A stretch of 64,000 nucleotides of DNA. It comes from Tissierellia bacterium KA00581. Its GTDB lineage: Bacteria; Bacillota; Clostridia; Tissierellales; Peptoniphilaceae. A model generated the notes under the pieces. The model made no database searches. It was not told where the DNA came from and was given only the letters and a program-made list of their open reading frames with translations. The stretch is from contig KQ959663.1 of the NCBI GenBank assembly GCA_001552895.1, positions 101,631 through 165,630 on the forward strand, written 5' to 3'. The position numbers and the translations under genes are program-made. Of this stretch, positions 52,780 through 62,522 are shown in pieces. Position 1 is the first letter of the stretch. Each line of letters starts with the position of its first letter.

Positions 52780-54953
52780 GGTTTCTTACCGACTTTCTTA
52801 ATGGTGGCGGTTTTGATTGGTGGTCTACTTCTTGTATTTTGTAGTGGTACTCTTTGAACAGTAGACGGACGTTCTTTTGTGATTGGACGTTGTGAAGTTC
52901 TATCTGCTGTAGTGGTTGAAGTTGCTGGCTTTTGAACGGTTTTTTCTTGAACGGTATTGCCTTGGCGTTCCACTTTTGGACTTGAAAAATCGGACTTAAC
53001 TGCTGGACGCTCTTGTTTGGCTTGTTGAGATTCCTTATATGAAGTCTGAATATTAGACTGTTTTGAGGTCTGTTCATCATGATATTGTTCTTGTCTTGTA
53101 GTCGGTCTTTCATGAACAGAAGAAGCAGGCTGTTTTTTCTGTTTGACCTGTTCCATTTCAGAGCGACGCTTCGCAATGGTTTTTCGCCTTTGTTCCTGCT
53201 GTTCCTTGCGTCCACTGGCTCTGTCCGCTTTGGTTTGAGAAATACTACTGGTTAAATCACGGACATTCTCTTTTACTTTGGATTTTCCTTGATATGCTGC
53301 ATATCTTGCATTGGTCGGCAAATCTTTAACCTGTTCTTTCAAACCACTAGCAGTGTCTACCATTCTGTCTTTGGTATCAGCTACTGTACCGATGGTTTGA
53401 CCGATACGTTTTCCAAGTGTTGATTTTTCCTTTCCGTCTGGTCGGGAGTGATCTGCTTGTGTCCTTGCAGAACTCCCCGAACCCGACTGTTCTTTTTTAC
53501 CTGTAACAATGGCAGACCCAGCCCCTAGAGTAGTCATGGAACGTCCAAGTTTCCGCTGTAGACGGTGCATGTGAGCGTGCATAAGCATACGAGGTTTTCT
53601 CATCACACGACTTCCCACACTTTGAGAATCGTTACTCTGTAGAGAAAACATACTCATTAAATCGCCCAGCTTGAAGTAGATTCCTGCAAAGGTCACAATC
53701 TGTAGAAAAGCAATCAAAAAGAACGGATAACCAGCCGATAAGGTATAGAGCATGGTTGAAATACTAAATGCTGTCGTAATAATCAATGTGATTCCAGCTC
53801 GTGTCAAAATGGTATTAAAGAGCTTTGTTATGGCTCGTTTTGACATACCATCAAATGATGGAATCATGCTTAAAATAAAGCTCACAGGCAGAAACATAGC
53901 ATAGATGATAAAAAGTACCTGCGAGAAAATCATGATTCCTGTTAATAGGAATACAAATATGGAAATCCCAATATTGAAGACAAATAGGAAGAAGACTGTA
54001 CCTAAACGGTTAATGGTCTTTGTAATGGTTAGATTGGTATTGCTTCTGTCTTCAATTTCTTCCGCAACAATTTTTTCTCTGTCTTCGCCATTGTTGGAAT
54101 CTGGGCTGGTGGAGAGCAGGCTTTCCACACGGTCAATACCGATACTTTCAATGTCTGAACTGTTGTATTGAAGCAGTAGCCACGGTTGCTGAACCTGTAT
54201 GGAAAACAGGCTATCTCTGATTAAGTCCACGCTGTCCTTGCCTTGACTATCGGAATGGGGCATGACAATCTTCGTGCCAAGTGATAAACTGGCATTACTG
54301 ATGTCTGATGAAAAGTCATTGATTTTTTTAATGTAGTCGGGAGCGTAGGCAATAAAGGAAGCCGATAGGATAAACACCAGCACAAAATTCATAATGGCAT
54401 GAATTGCCTTTGTGGTTTCTCTCTTTATCAGTCCCGTATAGGCAACATAAACCCCAAGAACCAAAATCAAGAGTAAGAGGAATCCAACATAGAAACCCTC
54501 TGTTGAAAATCCGTTTGCACTCACACCAGCTAAGGTCTGCATATTCTTACCAATGGAATCTGCTGTAGCGGAAATGAAGTCTAAGGAATAGGCTTCCTGT
54601 ACTAAGTAACCTGTCGCATTGGAAACATACAAACTGATTGTCCAAATAAAATTGGTAATGGCATATAGTCCATACATGACCTGTTTTCCAATCCCGTCCG
54701 ACCAGTTCCACGGAAGCCAGCCCCAGCTATTATCCACATAAAAATCCAGTTGATAGTTTTCAAGTGGGTATCGGCTGTATTCATTTGCCACATTGACCGT
54801 ATCATCTACCAAGCCCGCAGCTTGAACCACCGTTCCCAGCATGGCTAAAAGAAAAATGGCAATCACAAGTGTGAAAGCCACTGTCATTGCCACTTTACCT
54901 AGACGTTTCAGCGTCCAGTTTGATTTTATTCTGTTTACTATTGATGGTTTCAC
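52776..54953 (-). CDS. orf15: Tn916 Orf15, VirB6-like membrane channel protein
   Basis: The 725-residue protein has an N-terminal hydrophobic half with about eight membrane segments and a hydrophilic, Gln/Lys/Arg-rich tail of about 280 residues (KADRASGRKEQQEQRRKTIA onwards) that probably lies in the cytoplasm. It forms part of the conjugation pore. Confidence 0.93.
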   Translation of the reverse strand: MKPSIVNRIKSNWTLKRLGKVAMTVAFTLVIAIFLLAMLGTVVQAAGLVDDTVNVANEYSRYPLENYQLDFYVDNSWGWLPWNWSDGIGKQVMYGLYAITNFIWTISLYVSNATGYLVQEAYSLDFISATADSIGKNMQTLAGVSANGFSTEGFYVGFLLLLILVLGVYVAYTGLIKRETTKAIHAIMNFVLVFILSASFIAYAPDYIKKINDFSSDISNASLSLGTKIVMPHSDSQGKDSVDLIRDSLFSIQVQQPWLLLQYNSSDIESIGIDRVESLLSTSPDSNNGEDREKIVAEEIEDRSNTNLTITKTINRLGTVFFLFVFNIGISIFVFLLTGIMIFSQVLFIIYAMFLPVSFILSMIPSFDGMSKRAITKLFNTILTRAGITLIITTAFSISTMLYTLSAGYPFFLIAFLQIVTFAGIYFKLGDLMSMFSLQSNDSQSVGSRVMRKPRMLMHAHMHRLQRKLGRSMTTLGAGSAIVTGKKEQSGSGSSARTQADHSRPDGKEKSTLGKRIGQTIGTVADTKDRMVDTASGLKEQVKDLPTNARYAAYQGKSKVKENVRDLTSSISQTKADRASGRKEQQEQRRKTIAKRRSEMEQVKQKKQPASSVHERPTTRQEQYHDEQTSKQSNIQTSYKESQQAKQERPAVKSDFSSPKVERQGNTVQEKTVQKPATSTTTADRTSQRPITKERPSTVQRVPLQNTRSRPPIKTATIKKVGKKP

Positions 54954-54955
54954 AT

Positions 54956-57403
54956 TTACACCTCTTTTCGCACAGGTGGTCTGGTATCAAAGGCATGGAG
55001 CAGTTCTTCAAATACAGGGTGGAACTGTATCACACCGACACGACCATATAAATCACTGATAAGGCATTGCCCGTTTTCCAAATCACGCAATCGCTTCTGA
55101 TTGTTTTCGTCCTCTGGGTCTACACCAAAAAAGGCTAAGGTCTTTTTAATCTCGTTAAGGTCAGTGGAACGAAATGCAAATTTTAAGCCGAGGTTATTTT
55201 TCAGTTTTTCATCTAAGAGGTCGTCTGTATTTTGGGTCACGAAATATACCCCAGCGTTCATAGCACGACCAGCCCGAACCAGCTTCATAGATAGTGTTTT
55301 TCCTTGTGCTACCTGTAAAAAGCTCCATGCTTCGTCTAAATCTACAATCTTGAAAATGCTTCGGTCTGTATGGATAAAGTCTAAAGCAAAGGTACTAATG
55401 ACAATCAGCATAGCAACGGATAAAAGCTCCATAGTGGTATATTCCTCAAAGGAAGTTTCCTTGTCGGGAAGTACCAAGTCCGCAACCTGTATAATGTTCA
55501 GTTGTTTTTCTAAGCTGATAGACTGCTCCACATAACCATTACTGAATAATAAATGTGCAAAGTCATAGTCTGTAAAACTTTCGATATGGTCGGCTATACT
55601 GGTACTTAGTGGCGTATTCTCAACCCGTAATTCCTCAATCACTTTCATCAACCCTCGTACTTCACTATTGGTTACTGCACGAATGGCTTTTCTAAGGATT
55701 GGGAAGCGTTCCCCATCACGAGAGGAAATCCCCGTAAGGAATGTCAGAATATCAATAGCCAGTGATTCAGAATCTTTGGGATTTTTCATAATCACATAAG
55801 GGTCAAGTAAGCCTTTGTTTTTCTCATCAGAAGTCAGAGTGACGATATTGATTTCATGGGAAATCTCTGGCAAGGTTTCTTTCCATCTGCCACGTTCTGC
55901 TTTTGGGTCTACAATCACTGCTTGTGCCCCATAAAGCACCGCATAATAGACGATAAGGTTATTCGCAAAGGATTTACCACCACCCAGCGAACCAACAAAA
56001 GCCGACGCTAACGCATTGGTTACTGAACCCTTAACCCCTTGACTGGCAAGAGCAGGTTTCAGATAGACATTGCGTCCAGTATCTAAGCTGTAGCCAACAT
56101 AAATCCCCTCATTTTCCCCCAGCATTTGAGTAGCACCAAAACCTAAACCAGCGAGGAAATCAGAGGTCACGTATTGAATATAATCATTCATATAACGCTT
56201 GCTGGCAGGTAAAAATTCTTCATGTAAGCCGAGCATATCCCCAAATGGTCGTACCAGTTTTACGCTTAAATCGTCATAAAAATCTTTCACTTCATTACAA
56301 CGACGTTTGAGTTCGTCAAGATCATTTGCTGATACCCTTACCACATAAGACAGCTTGTACATAGATTCCTTGCTTTGGTCTAAATTGGTTTCCAGCTCAT
56401 TCACACTTTCCAGAGCTTCCGCCACATTGGAGCTGGTTTCATTATCACTTTGCCAAGCGTGGTTATCCAAGTCTTTCAGTTCTTTCTTTTTATTGCGGAC
56501 AGTAGATAGGGCTTTACGATTCGCTACAATTTCCACATTCATTGACGTATCAATCGGGAATGTAAATTGCTGTTGCTGGTAGTAGAAGATTTCAGAGGAC
56601 GGAAAGTCCAGTTCTCCGACAATGCTGTTAATGGTAAAGTAAGCTACATAGACGGTTTCATCTTCCTGCTGGATTTTCAAATATCGCTGTTTTTCTTCCA
56701 CCAAACAGCGAGTAGGCTTAATCAAGTCATAGTATTTAATCAGCGTTTCATTATCCAGCTTTTTCTTTGATAGATGGTACTCATACTCTTCATAGGCAGT
56801 GCCTGTCTGTCCGTAAAGGTGTTCAATCAGATAGCCGAAGTCGTCCTTATCTAACCTGCGGATTTTGAAACGACGAGAGATTTTATTTTCTAAGAGCTTT
56901 TCCATCTTCTGAAAACGCAGGATTTCATCATTACTCATACTAACAAAATCGCCCATCAGCTTATGGTTCACATCATAGACAAAATCAGACAAAGCATTTT
57001 TTGCTTCAACGGTAAGACTTTTCATAGAAAACTCCTGATCGTTGAGAAGCAACTTAAAGCCGATAAAGAAACGGTAGTTCACTTGATTTTCGCCAATCAT
57101 GGATATTAAAGCGTCTGTCTGTTGGTCGATTTTGTCATAGGCAACCGCTTTGAGCTTGCCAGTGACTTCATTTTTGGAACGCTCTTGTGCAGAACGTATG
57201 CTGGATTCTGTACTGATTTGTAAAGCATGAATTTTGCCATCACGATTTTGTGCGATAAGCTGTCTGAAAGAATCATGCACTTGTATTTTCTGTTCTGGAC
57301 TTAGAAATGAGTAATTGTAAGGAACAAGCTCATAGTAAGCATAACATTCCCCGTCTTTATTCCAGACGAGATTGTTTTCAATGTATTTAATTGGATATGC
57401 CAT
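54956..57403 (-). CDS. orf16: Tn916 Orf16, VirB4-type conjugation ATPase
   Basis: The 815-residue AAA+ ATPase energises the transfer channel. Walker A lies in FVGSLGGGKSFANNL and Walker B in IFKIVDLDEAWSFL. The ATG at 57403 follows AGGAGTG; a longer in-frame form starting at 57454 would overlap orf17 more and lacks a ribosome site. The orf17 stop lies inside its first codons. Confidence 0.96.
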   Translation of the reverse strand: MAYPIKYIENNLVWNKDGECYAYYELVPYNYSFLSPEQKIQVHDSFRQLIAQNRDGKIHALQISTESSIRSAQERSKNEVTGKLKAVAYDKIDQQTDALISMIGENQVNYRFFIGFKLLLNDQEFSMKSLTVEAKNALSDFVYDVNHKLMGDFVSMSNDEILRFQKMEKLLENKISRRFKIRRLDKDDFGYLIEHLYGQTGTAYEEYEYHLSKKKLDNETLIKYYDLIKPTRCLVEEKQRYLKIQQEDETVYVAYFTINSIVGELDFPSSEIFYYQQQQFTFPIDTSMNVEIVANRKALSTVRNKKKELKDLDNHAWQSDNETSSNVAEALESVNELETNLDQSKESMYKLSYVVRVSANDLDELKRRCNEVKDFYDDLSVKLVRPFGDMLGLHEEFLPASKRYMNDYIQYVTSDFLAGLGFGATQMLGENEGIYVGYSLDTGRNVYLKPALASQGVKGSVTNALASAFVGSLGGGKSFANNLIVYYAVLYGAQAVIVDPKAERGRWKETLPEISHEINIVTLTSDEKNKGLLDPYVIMKNPKDSESLAIDILTFLTGISSRDGERFPILRKAIRAVTNSEVRGLMKVIEELRVENTPLSTSIADHIESFTDYDFAHLLFSNGYVEQSISLEKQLNIIQVADLVLPDKETSFEEYTTMELLSVAMLIVISTFALDFIHTDRSIFKIVDLDEAWSFLQVAQGKTLSMKLVRAGRAMNAGVYFVTQNTDDLLDEKLKNNLGLKFAFRSTDLNEIKKTLAFFGVDPEDENNQKRLRDLENGQCLISDLYGRVGVIQFHPVFEELLHAFDTRPPVRKEV

Positions 57404-57779
57404 AAAATTCACTCCTAACTGCTGTAATGGCTTCTTGTGGCTGGTTTCTGCCAAGCGTTACTTTTTTTCCTGCATAGGTCAGCTTTGGTCGCAGTGCATA
57501 AGCAATGACAGACTTCAAAAATCCATAAGGCTTTTTACCATCAAAAGTTTTTGTAGACATAAACCATGTGAAAGCCACAGGAATCCCAAAGTATTTGAGA
57601 AATGCTCCCTCTATCATGGAAAGAGGGGGCAAGTTGCCAAGTATCATCACTGCAAAGAGTGACACGACAAACCATGTCATTTGCGTAAAGGTTATGGGAA
57701 ACGGAAGTCTAAAATCATTGATAGAATACAGTACCTTTTCCACAGACCAGATACTGGTATAGCTTCGTATTTTCTTCAT
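57387..57779 (-). CDS. orf17: Tn916 Orf17, TcpE-family membrane protein
   Basis: The 130-residue protein starts KKIRSYTSIWSVEKVLYSIN and has two membrane segments, the TcpE design. The ATG at 57779 follows AAAGGA. A 38-codon longer form starting at 57893 has no ribosome site and would run through a strong GC-rich hairpin (57805-57827), so I prefer the short form. Confidence 0.85.
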   Translation of the reverse strand: MKKIRSYTSIWSVEKVLYSINDFRLPFPITFTQMTWFVVSLFAVMILGNLPPLSMIEGAFLKYFGIPVAFTWFMSTKTFDGKKPYGFLKSVIAYALRPKLTYAGKKVTLGRNQPQEAITAVRSEFYGISN

Positions 57780-57804
57780 GTAATCAATCCTTTCATAAAA
57801 AATA

Positions 57805-57827
57805 GGGGTAGCTGATTGAGCCACCCC
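57805..57827 (-). terminator. Hairpin between orf18 and orf17
   Basis: Stem GGGGTGGCT / AGCTACCCC with a CAATC loop is followed by TATTTTTTAT on the minus strand. It looks like an attenuating terminator within the transfer operon. Confidence 0.65.
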
Positions 57828-57867
57828 GTAAAATAGAAAATCTGCCAGTAGTAATGTACCGACAGAT

Positions 57868-58365
57868 TTAATAGACGATTTCAAAAATCCCATGATTGGT
57901 TGAGATAAACGTTCCTGAAAGGTCTAAATCCCGACCATAGGCTTGATAATCAATATAGTTTTGAAGACTAGCTGGTACTTCGCCTAAAGCACCCGTTTCT
58001 TCAATGTAGTAGCGTGCCACGTCATACATATCATCACAATCGGAATGAATGATAATATCCTCTTGATGTTCGCTTAGTTCTTCAATGCTTGAAAAATGAG
58101 TGAGCAGAGCAGATAGCTCCGATTGTAATTCTTCGGGTAATTCCGATACCATTTCCCATAGTCGATTGAGTTCGCCAATGGAAGTGTATTCGTCAACCGT
58201 AAAGGGTAACTCGTAGTCATGAATGGCGTATTCCTCATATTCATCATTCAAGCCGATTTTCTCTTTGACTTCCTCAAAGTCAATGGGAAAGGTAAACCAC
58301 GCACCGACCAATTCGCCCTCATTGTATTTGCCTAAATTCGCAATATAGACTTGCATATCGTCCAT
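57868..58365 (-). CDS. ardA: Tn916 Orf18, antirestriction protein ArdA
   Basis: The 165-residue, strongly acidic protein is a DNA mimic that blocks type I restriction-modification enzymes on entry to a new host. Family features include YNEGELVGAWFTFPID near the start and many Asp/Glu throughout. AAAGGACG lies before the ATG. Confidence 0.96.
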   Translation of the reverse strand: MDDMQVYIANLGKYNEGELVGAWFTFPIDFEEVKEKIGLNDEYEEYAIHDYELPFTVDEYTSIGELNRLWEMVSELPEELQSELSALLTHFSSIEELSEHQEDIIIHSDCDDMYDVARYYIEETGALGEVPASLQNYIDYQAYGRDLDLSGTFISTNHGIFEIVY

Positions 58366-58481
58366 ATATTCACGTCCTTTCTTTGTAGAGATTCAAAAAT
58401 CCCTACCGCACTTCGTTTGGTGTACCATTCCTTTGCGGAACATAAGAAAACCACTTATATTCCACAAAAGAACGGTTTTAT

Positions 58482-58703
58482 TTAAGCACCAATAATGCGA
58501 TTGAATAGCTCTAGTAAAATGTCTTTTACTCCAGCAGCGTTGAAGACTAAGCCAACCGCAATAATCGCAATAATTAAAAAGCCAATCAGTTTGCTAAACT
58601 CACGCTTGAAGCCAAGATACAAGCCAATCACAACGATTGCTAAAAGCACCAGTGATTGAGCGTTTGATAGAAACCAGTTATAAAGGTTTTGTCCAAAATT
58701 CAT
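58482..58703 (-). CDS. orf19: Tn916 Orf19, small membrane protein
   Basis: The 73-residue protein has two membrane segments (LVLLAIVVIGLYLGF and LIGFLIIAIIAVGLVF). It is part of the Tn916 transfer module; detailed role unknown. GAGAGGAG precedes the ATG. Confidence 0.92.
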   Translation of the reverse strand: MNFGQNLYNWFLSNAQSLVLLAIVVIGLYLGFKREFSKLIGFLIIAIIAVGLVFNAAGVKDILLELFNRIIGA

Positions 58704-58745
58704 AAAAATGTTCTCCTCTCTATATTCAATGAATTTGTATTTGAG

Positions 58746-59951
58746 TTATTTTTTTGTTGTTATCACGTCCTGTTCTTTTACTGACTGTTGCTTCAAAATC
58801 TGCTTGTGTCGGTCTGTCAGTTTCGCATGGTCGAGAATGTCTTTTACAACCTGCGTCTGGTTGATTTCATCAAGTTTAATCGCAACCTTTAAGGTCGGGG
58901 CAACTTGATGAGATAGCCAGTTCAGCGTCCTTTGGAAGGAGTAAGGCTCTGGTTTTGTGGTTAGTTTTAATCGTTCACGATTGTTCCCAATAAACCAAGC
59001 CCATTCTTCATTCAGTTTCCAATCAGAACGAGGTTTGGAATCGTCTTTATCTACAAAACGGATATACCGATTGATAATTTTAAAGGCGGTATGCTCTGGA
59101 TTGTCATAGACGAGTAAATCACGGACTGCATAATAGGCACGCTCATTTTTCAATCGAATCTCAAAACGGTTTTTTACTTCTGCGTCTTCAATGGGAATAT
59201 CATTTTTCTTGTACTGCTCGTAGTCCTTTTCATAGATACAGAAATAAACTTCACTTTGTAATGAACCGATATAGAGGGTGTTTCCCATACATTCCTTTTC
59301 CTCTTTGCGTACCAGTTCGCCACTGCGATAGCTTTTAAAACTGCGGAAGACGGAGATACATTCTTCCTGTTGGCACTTTTCAGTGAGTACAGGGATATTT
59401 AAAATCCCTGTCTTATCGTTAATGGCAAGGTCAAGGCGTTTCATCACACCGCCAGCCACCAAAACGTCCATAAAGAACTCATACCAGCTTCTTTGTTGTG
59501 CCAGAAGATAGCTTTCAAATTGTCTGCACCCACGACCTTTCAATTCCACCAGAACTCCTTTGTCCAGTTCATGGGAGCAAAGGACGAATATGTCGCCTAA
59601 AGCATAATGCTCTGAATAAGAATAGAAACCATAGTCCTCATGAAGAAAATAGGACAGTTTCAGTTGTAAGATGTTTTCGACCACCTGCTGTACGTCTGTT
59701 GTCGGAAAGCGAATTCTTACATAATCAAACAGCATTTCAAGGGGAGCGTCGGGATTGAAGCGTTCCAGAGCTTCCCAAAGGGACTGCTGTAAATCCTCTG
59801 ATGGCTTGACTTTTCCTGTTTCAATATCGCTTAGATACTGCCTTGTAATACCAGTCGCAACAGCTAAACGGTTTTGAGATAGTCCATAAGCCAAGCGTTT
59901 TTCTTTTAAATGCTGTAACCAAGTTTGTTCATTCAGTAAAAATCCCTCCAA
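58746..59951 (-). CDS. orf20: Tn916 Orf20, MobT relaxase
   Basis: The protein of up to 401 residues begins with a helix-turn-helix (LSQNRLAVATGITRQYLSDI) followed by a Rep_trans-type domain that nicks oriT. No ATG is available; TTG at 59951 has no ribosome site, while CTG at 59936 is 7 bases after GGAGGG and may be the true start. oriT lies just upstream. Confidence 0.93.
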   Translation of the reverse strand: MEGFLLNEQTWLQHLKEKRLAYGLSQNRLAVATGITRQYLSDIETGKVKPSEDLQQSLWEALERFNPDAPLEMLFDYVRIRFPTTDVQQVVENILQLKLSYFLHEDYGFYSYSEHYALGDIFVLCSHELDKGVLVELKGRGCRQFESYLLAQQRSWYEFFMDVLVAGGVMKRLDLAINDKTGILNIPVLTEKCQQEECISVFRSFKSYRSGELVRKEEKECMGNTLYIGSLQSEVYFCIYEKDYEQYKKNDIPIEDAEVKNRFEIRLKNERAYYAVRDLLVYDNPEHTAFKIINRYIRFVDKDDSKPRSDWKLNEEWAWFIGNNRERLKLTTKPEPYSFQRTLNWLSHQVAPTLKVAIKLDEINQTQVVKDILDHAKLTDRHKQILKQQSVKEQDVITTKK

Positions 59952-59954
59952 TCA

Positions 59955-60125
59955 AAAAGGCGTATGTCAACTTTTAAAGCCCATTTGACATACGCTGAAA
60001 TTTTGTAAATCCCTTGTAACCAAAGGATTTTCTAATGTTTTTTTGACTGTTTCCTGTCGATTTGTACCCCCCTGTTAGATACGGGGGGTTAAGTGCTGGC
60101 GTGGCTATTGCCACACCAGCCAGCA
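59955..60125 (-). other. oriT: Tn916 origin of transfer (oriT) region
   Basis: Between orf20 and orf21 lie three inverted repeats: CGTATGTCAA/TTGACATACG (59961-59994), CCCCCC/GGGGGG around GTTAGATAC-type loop (60067-60088) and GCTGGCGTGGC/GCCACACCAGC (60095-60120). The relaxase acts in this interval in Tn916. Confidence 0.85.
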
Positions 60126-60128
60126 AGA

Positions 60129-61514
60129 TCAGTCCACACCTGCGACTTCCGCTTCGCACGTCGCCTGCGTGGACTGTCTGCTGTTGGATAACTTTTTAAT
60201 TTCCTCCAAGAAATCATATCCTTTTGGTACAAGGGGAGTATAAAACTCTGATATGACACTTGTTCCTACATCAACATAGCCACGACCTTTGATTCGCTTT
60301 AAGAAGAAATCCTTTTGTACGTCACTGCCAAACATCATGCCATAGCCCATTTCAGACATACGACCTAAAGCCACTCTGAAATTAAACTGATCACGGATTC
60401 CGTCGCCTAAATATTTTGCGTCTGGACGTTGACAAGCCAGTATTAGAAAGAAGCCAGCTTGACGACCTAACATGACAATCTGTTTCAGCTTATTCATAAC
60501 TGCGGTGTTTTCTTTTGTTCCCAGCATTTCCATGAAAGCGACGTATTCATCAAAGATTAAGAAGTGTGCCGGGAGACCTAAGTAAGCATAATTTTTGCCA
60601 GTCTTATAGTTCTTCATCTGCTTCATTTCCTCACTACGTTTCATCATTTCTTCATAGAATGTTTCAATGCAAGAAAGCAAGTCTTCTTTTCTATAGTAGA
60701 CATTTGCCATCACAGAACCTAAGTCCGCAAGATCAGCATTTTTCGGGTCAAGAATATACAGTTTTGAATCTGTATGAAGCAAGGCTTCAATCAGTGTCAG
60801 TATAAAGTAAGTTTTACCGCCACCTGTACCACCAGCAATCAACATATGAGGGAGCTTATCATATTCCCACCATACGTTTTTCATTAAGCGAAGTTTACCA
60901 TCTTTAGCTTCTACTTCATCAATAGAAATACGACTGGCTATGGTGTCATAGAGCAAAGTATATTCCACATAGGAATCCTTTAACTCTTTATCCGTCAGCT
61001 CACAGTACAAGCCACTCTCTAATTTCTTTTCCAAGTGTAAGAGTTGGTCTTGATATTTTCCCAGCGTGATTTCCACCCGTATCTGTATCAAGCCATTTTT
61101 AAGTCGATAATACATTTTAGGGAAGTAGGTTATCTTTTCCTTTGTACGACCAGCACTATCTTTAAAGAAACCCTCTGTTTTGACCTGTTCAGATTCATAC
61201 CACTTGTTTTCAAGTATCATCTTTGCCAGTTTTTGACGGTGGTAAAGTTGTTTAACCGTATCATAGCGAACCCGTTTGAATACAAACGCTACCAGCAAGC
61301 AGATAAGAATTGCGACACTGAAACTGATAATTAAATAGGGAATGTCAATCTTATCTGCTTGTGATAGGTTAAAATCCTGCCAGTTGATCTGCTGGATTGT
61401 CTTCACATGAAACAGTCCGACAACCAGCAGGAAAACAGGCAGGAGTGACGCTATCGTAAAATGAAAGACTAAATCTTTACCAGATGGGCGAATCCTTTTA
61501 CCACGCTGTTTCAT
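60129..61514 (-). CDS. orf21: Tn916 Orf21, FtsK/TcpA-type coupling ATPase
   Basis: The 461-residue protein has two N-terminal membrane segments and a motor domain with Walker A IAGGTGGGKTYFIL and Walker B HFLIFDEYVAFM. It delivers the relaxase-DNA complex to the channel. AAGGAG lies before the ATG. Confidence 0.96.
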   Translation of the reverse strand: MKQRGKRIRPSGKDLVFHFTIASLLPVFLLVVGLFHVKTIQQINWQDFNLSQADKIDIPYLIISFSVAILICLLVAFVFKRVRYDTVKQLYHRQKLAKMILENKWYESEQVKTEGFFKDSAGRTKEKITYFPKMYYRLKNGLIQIRVEITLGKYQDQLLHLEKKLESGLYCELTDKELKDSYVEYTLLYDTIASRISIDEVEAKDGKLRLMKNVWWEYDKLPHMLIAGGTGGGKTYFILTLIEALLHTDSKLYILDPKNADLADLGSVMANVYYRKEDLLSCIETFYEEMMKRSEEMKQMKNYKTGKNYAYLGLPAHFLIFDEYVAFMEMLGTKENTAVMNKLKQIVMLGRQAGFFLILACQRPDAKYLGDGIRDQFNFRVALGRMSEMGYGMMFGSDVQKDFFLKRIKGRGYVDVGTSVISEFYTPLVPKGYDFLEEIKKLSNSRQSTQATCEAEVAGVD

Positions 61515-61542
61515 GCGAAAAAGTCTCCTTTCTACCTAGCGA

Positions 61543-61929
61543 CTATTTGTCTTGTGTCGGTTCTTTCTTTGCTTGTGGTTGAGCTTTGAATGAACTAGAA
61601 TCCTTTGTCAGCACAATATCGTCTGCCTTGATATACCAGTCAACATCTGCTCCTTGATAGGTGGCAGTAGCAACGGTGTCCGCAATGGGATTGATAAGTT
61701 CCACCCGTGCGTTATAATCAAACTCTTTCAAAGGCACGCTGGCAGGAATACTTACTTGAATCATGCGTCCTTGTCCTTTGGATTTTAAGTCATAGGTACG
61801 TTCCTTGATTTCATCTGAAACCGACCCGTCTTCATTTTGGATTCTCACTTCACGACGTAGAGCAGAGAATTTCAATTCTCCAAAAGTCGTGTCTTTATCT
61901 AATACAATGCCATTTGCTAATCTCATCAT
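61543..61929 (-). CDS. orf22: Tn916 Orf22, DUF961 protein
   Basis: The 128-residue protein starts with tandem ATG codons after GAGGAA. It shares the DUF961 domain with Orf23 (ERTYDLKSKGQGRMIQVSIP). In Tn916 it is part of the leading transfer genes; role not firmly known. Confidence 0.93.
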   Translation of the reverse strand: MMRLANGIVLDKDTTFGELKFSALRREVRIQNEDGSVSDEIKERTYDLKSKGQGRMIQVSIPASVPLKEFDYNARVELINPIADTVATATYQGADVDWYIKADDIVLTKDSSSFKAQPQAKKEPTQDK

Positions 61930-61944
61930 TTTTCCTCTCTTTCT

Positions 61945-62259
61945 TTATTCTTTTATCATGTCGTCAGCATGTAAAAGGTAATTTGTAAAACCACGAGTGC
62001 CGATTTTGTAGCCCTCTGCGGTAATACGTGGATTGACTAACTTCACACGTTCCTCAAAGCCGAAATGTTTTTCGCCAGCTTCAGCAGGAAGCACCACCAC
62101 AATATCATCTGCTCTTTGAACATCAGAATAGAGATTATAGCTTCTTGATAAGACAGTTAGCCGTCCGTTGATTCTTCGCTGAACGACTTTATCCTCGCCA
62201 GCAAATTCTAAATTGCCGAATGTTTTTTCCATGTTGGGAATCACAAATTTAAGTTCCAT
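61945..62259 (-). CDS. orf23: Tn916 Orf23, DUF961 protein
   Basis: The 104-residue protein is a DUF961 family member related to Orf22. It lies 15 bases upstream of orf22 with a good AAAGGA site. Confidence 0.93.
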   Translation of the reverse strand: MELKFVIPNMEKTFGNLEFAGEDKVVQRRINGRLTVLSRSYNLYSDVQRADDIVVVLPAEAGEKHFGFEERVKLVNPRITAEGYKIGTRGFTNYLLHADDMIKE

Positions 62260-62281
62260 ATTTTTACCTATCCTTTCTTTT

Positions 62282-62356
62282 TTATTGGCTGAATGAATGT
62301 TTGATGGTCTTAAAGAGTGGGGAACGACCTTTTGATTCTTGATTTTTTGTTTTCAT
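62282..62356 (-). CDS. orf24: Tn916 Orf24, 24-residue peptide
   Basis: The 24-codon frame (begins MKTKNQESKGRSPLF, ends SFSQ) has AAAGGAAG eight bases before the ATG and precedes orf23 by 22 bases. It is basic and too short for a fold; it may be a leader of the transfer operon. Confidence 0.8.
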   Translation of the reverse strand: MKTKNQESKGRSPLFKTIKHSFSQ

Positions 62357-62499
62357 AAGTTCACTTCCTTTCAAAATCGGGTAAAAAAATAGACACCTCA
62401 TTTTTTGAAGTGTCTACCTATTAAATATTCAAATTTTATTGGAAGTATCTTTATATCTTCACTTTTCAAGGATAAATCGTCGTATCAAAGCTCATTCAT

Positions 62500-62522
62500 A
62501 AGTAGTAAATTAGTAGTAAATT
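62500..62522 (+). repeat. DR2-type integrase arm sites, orf24 end
   Basis: Two tandem copies of AGTAGTAAATT (62501-62511 and 62512-62522) match the site near int at 44711. They mark the other arm of the element for Int binding. Confidence 0.75.

Noticed and set aside
55101-55535. 144-codon plus-strand frame inside orf16
   Set aside because: It is antisense to the conserved ATPase region and has no independent signal.
59974-60159. 61-codon minus-strand frame in oriT
   Set aside because: It spans oriT hairpins and the orf21 end; the residue pattern is not protein-like.
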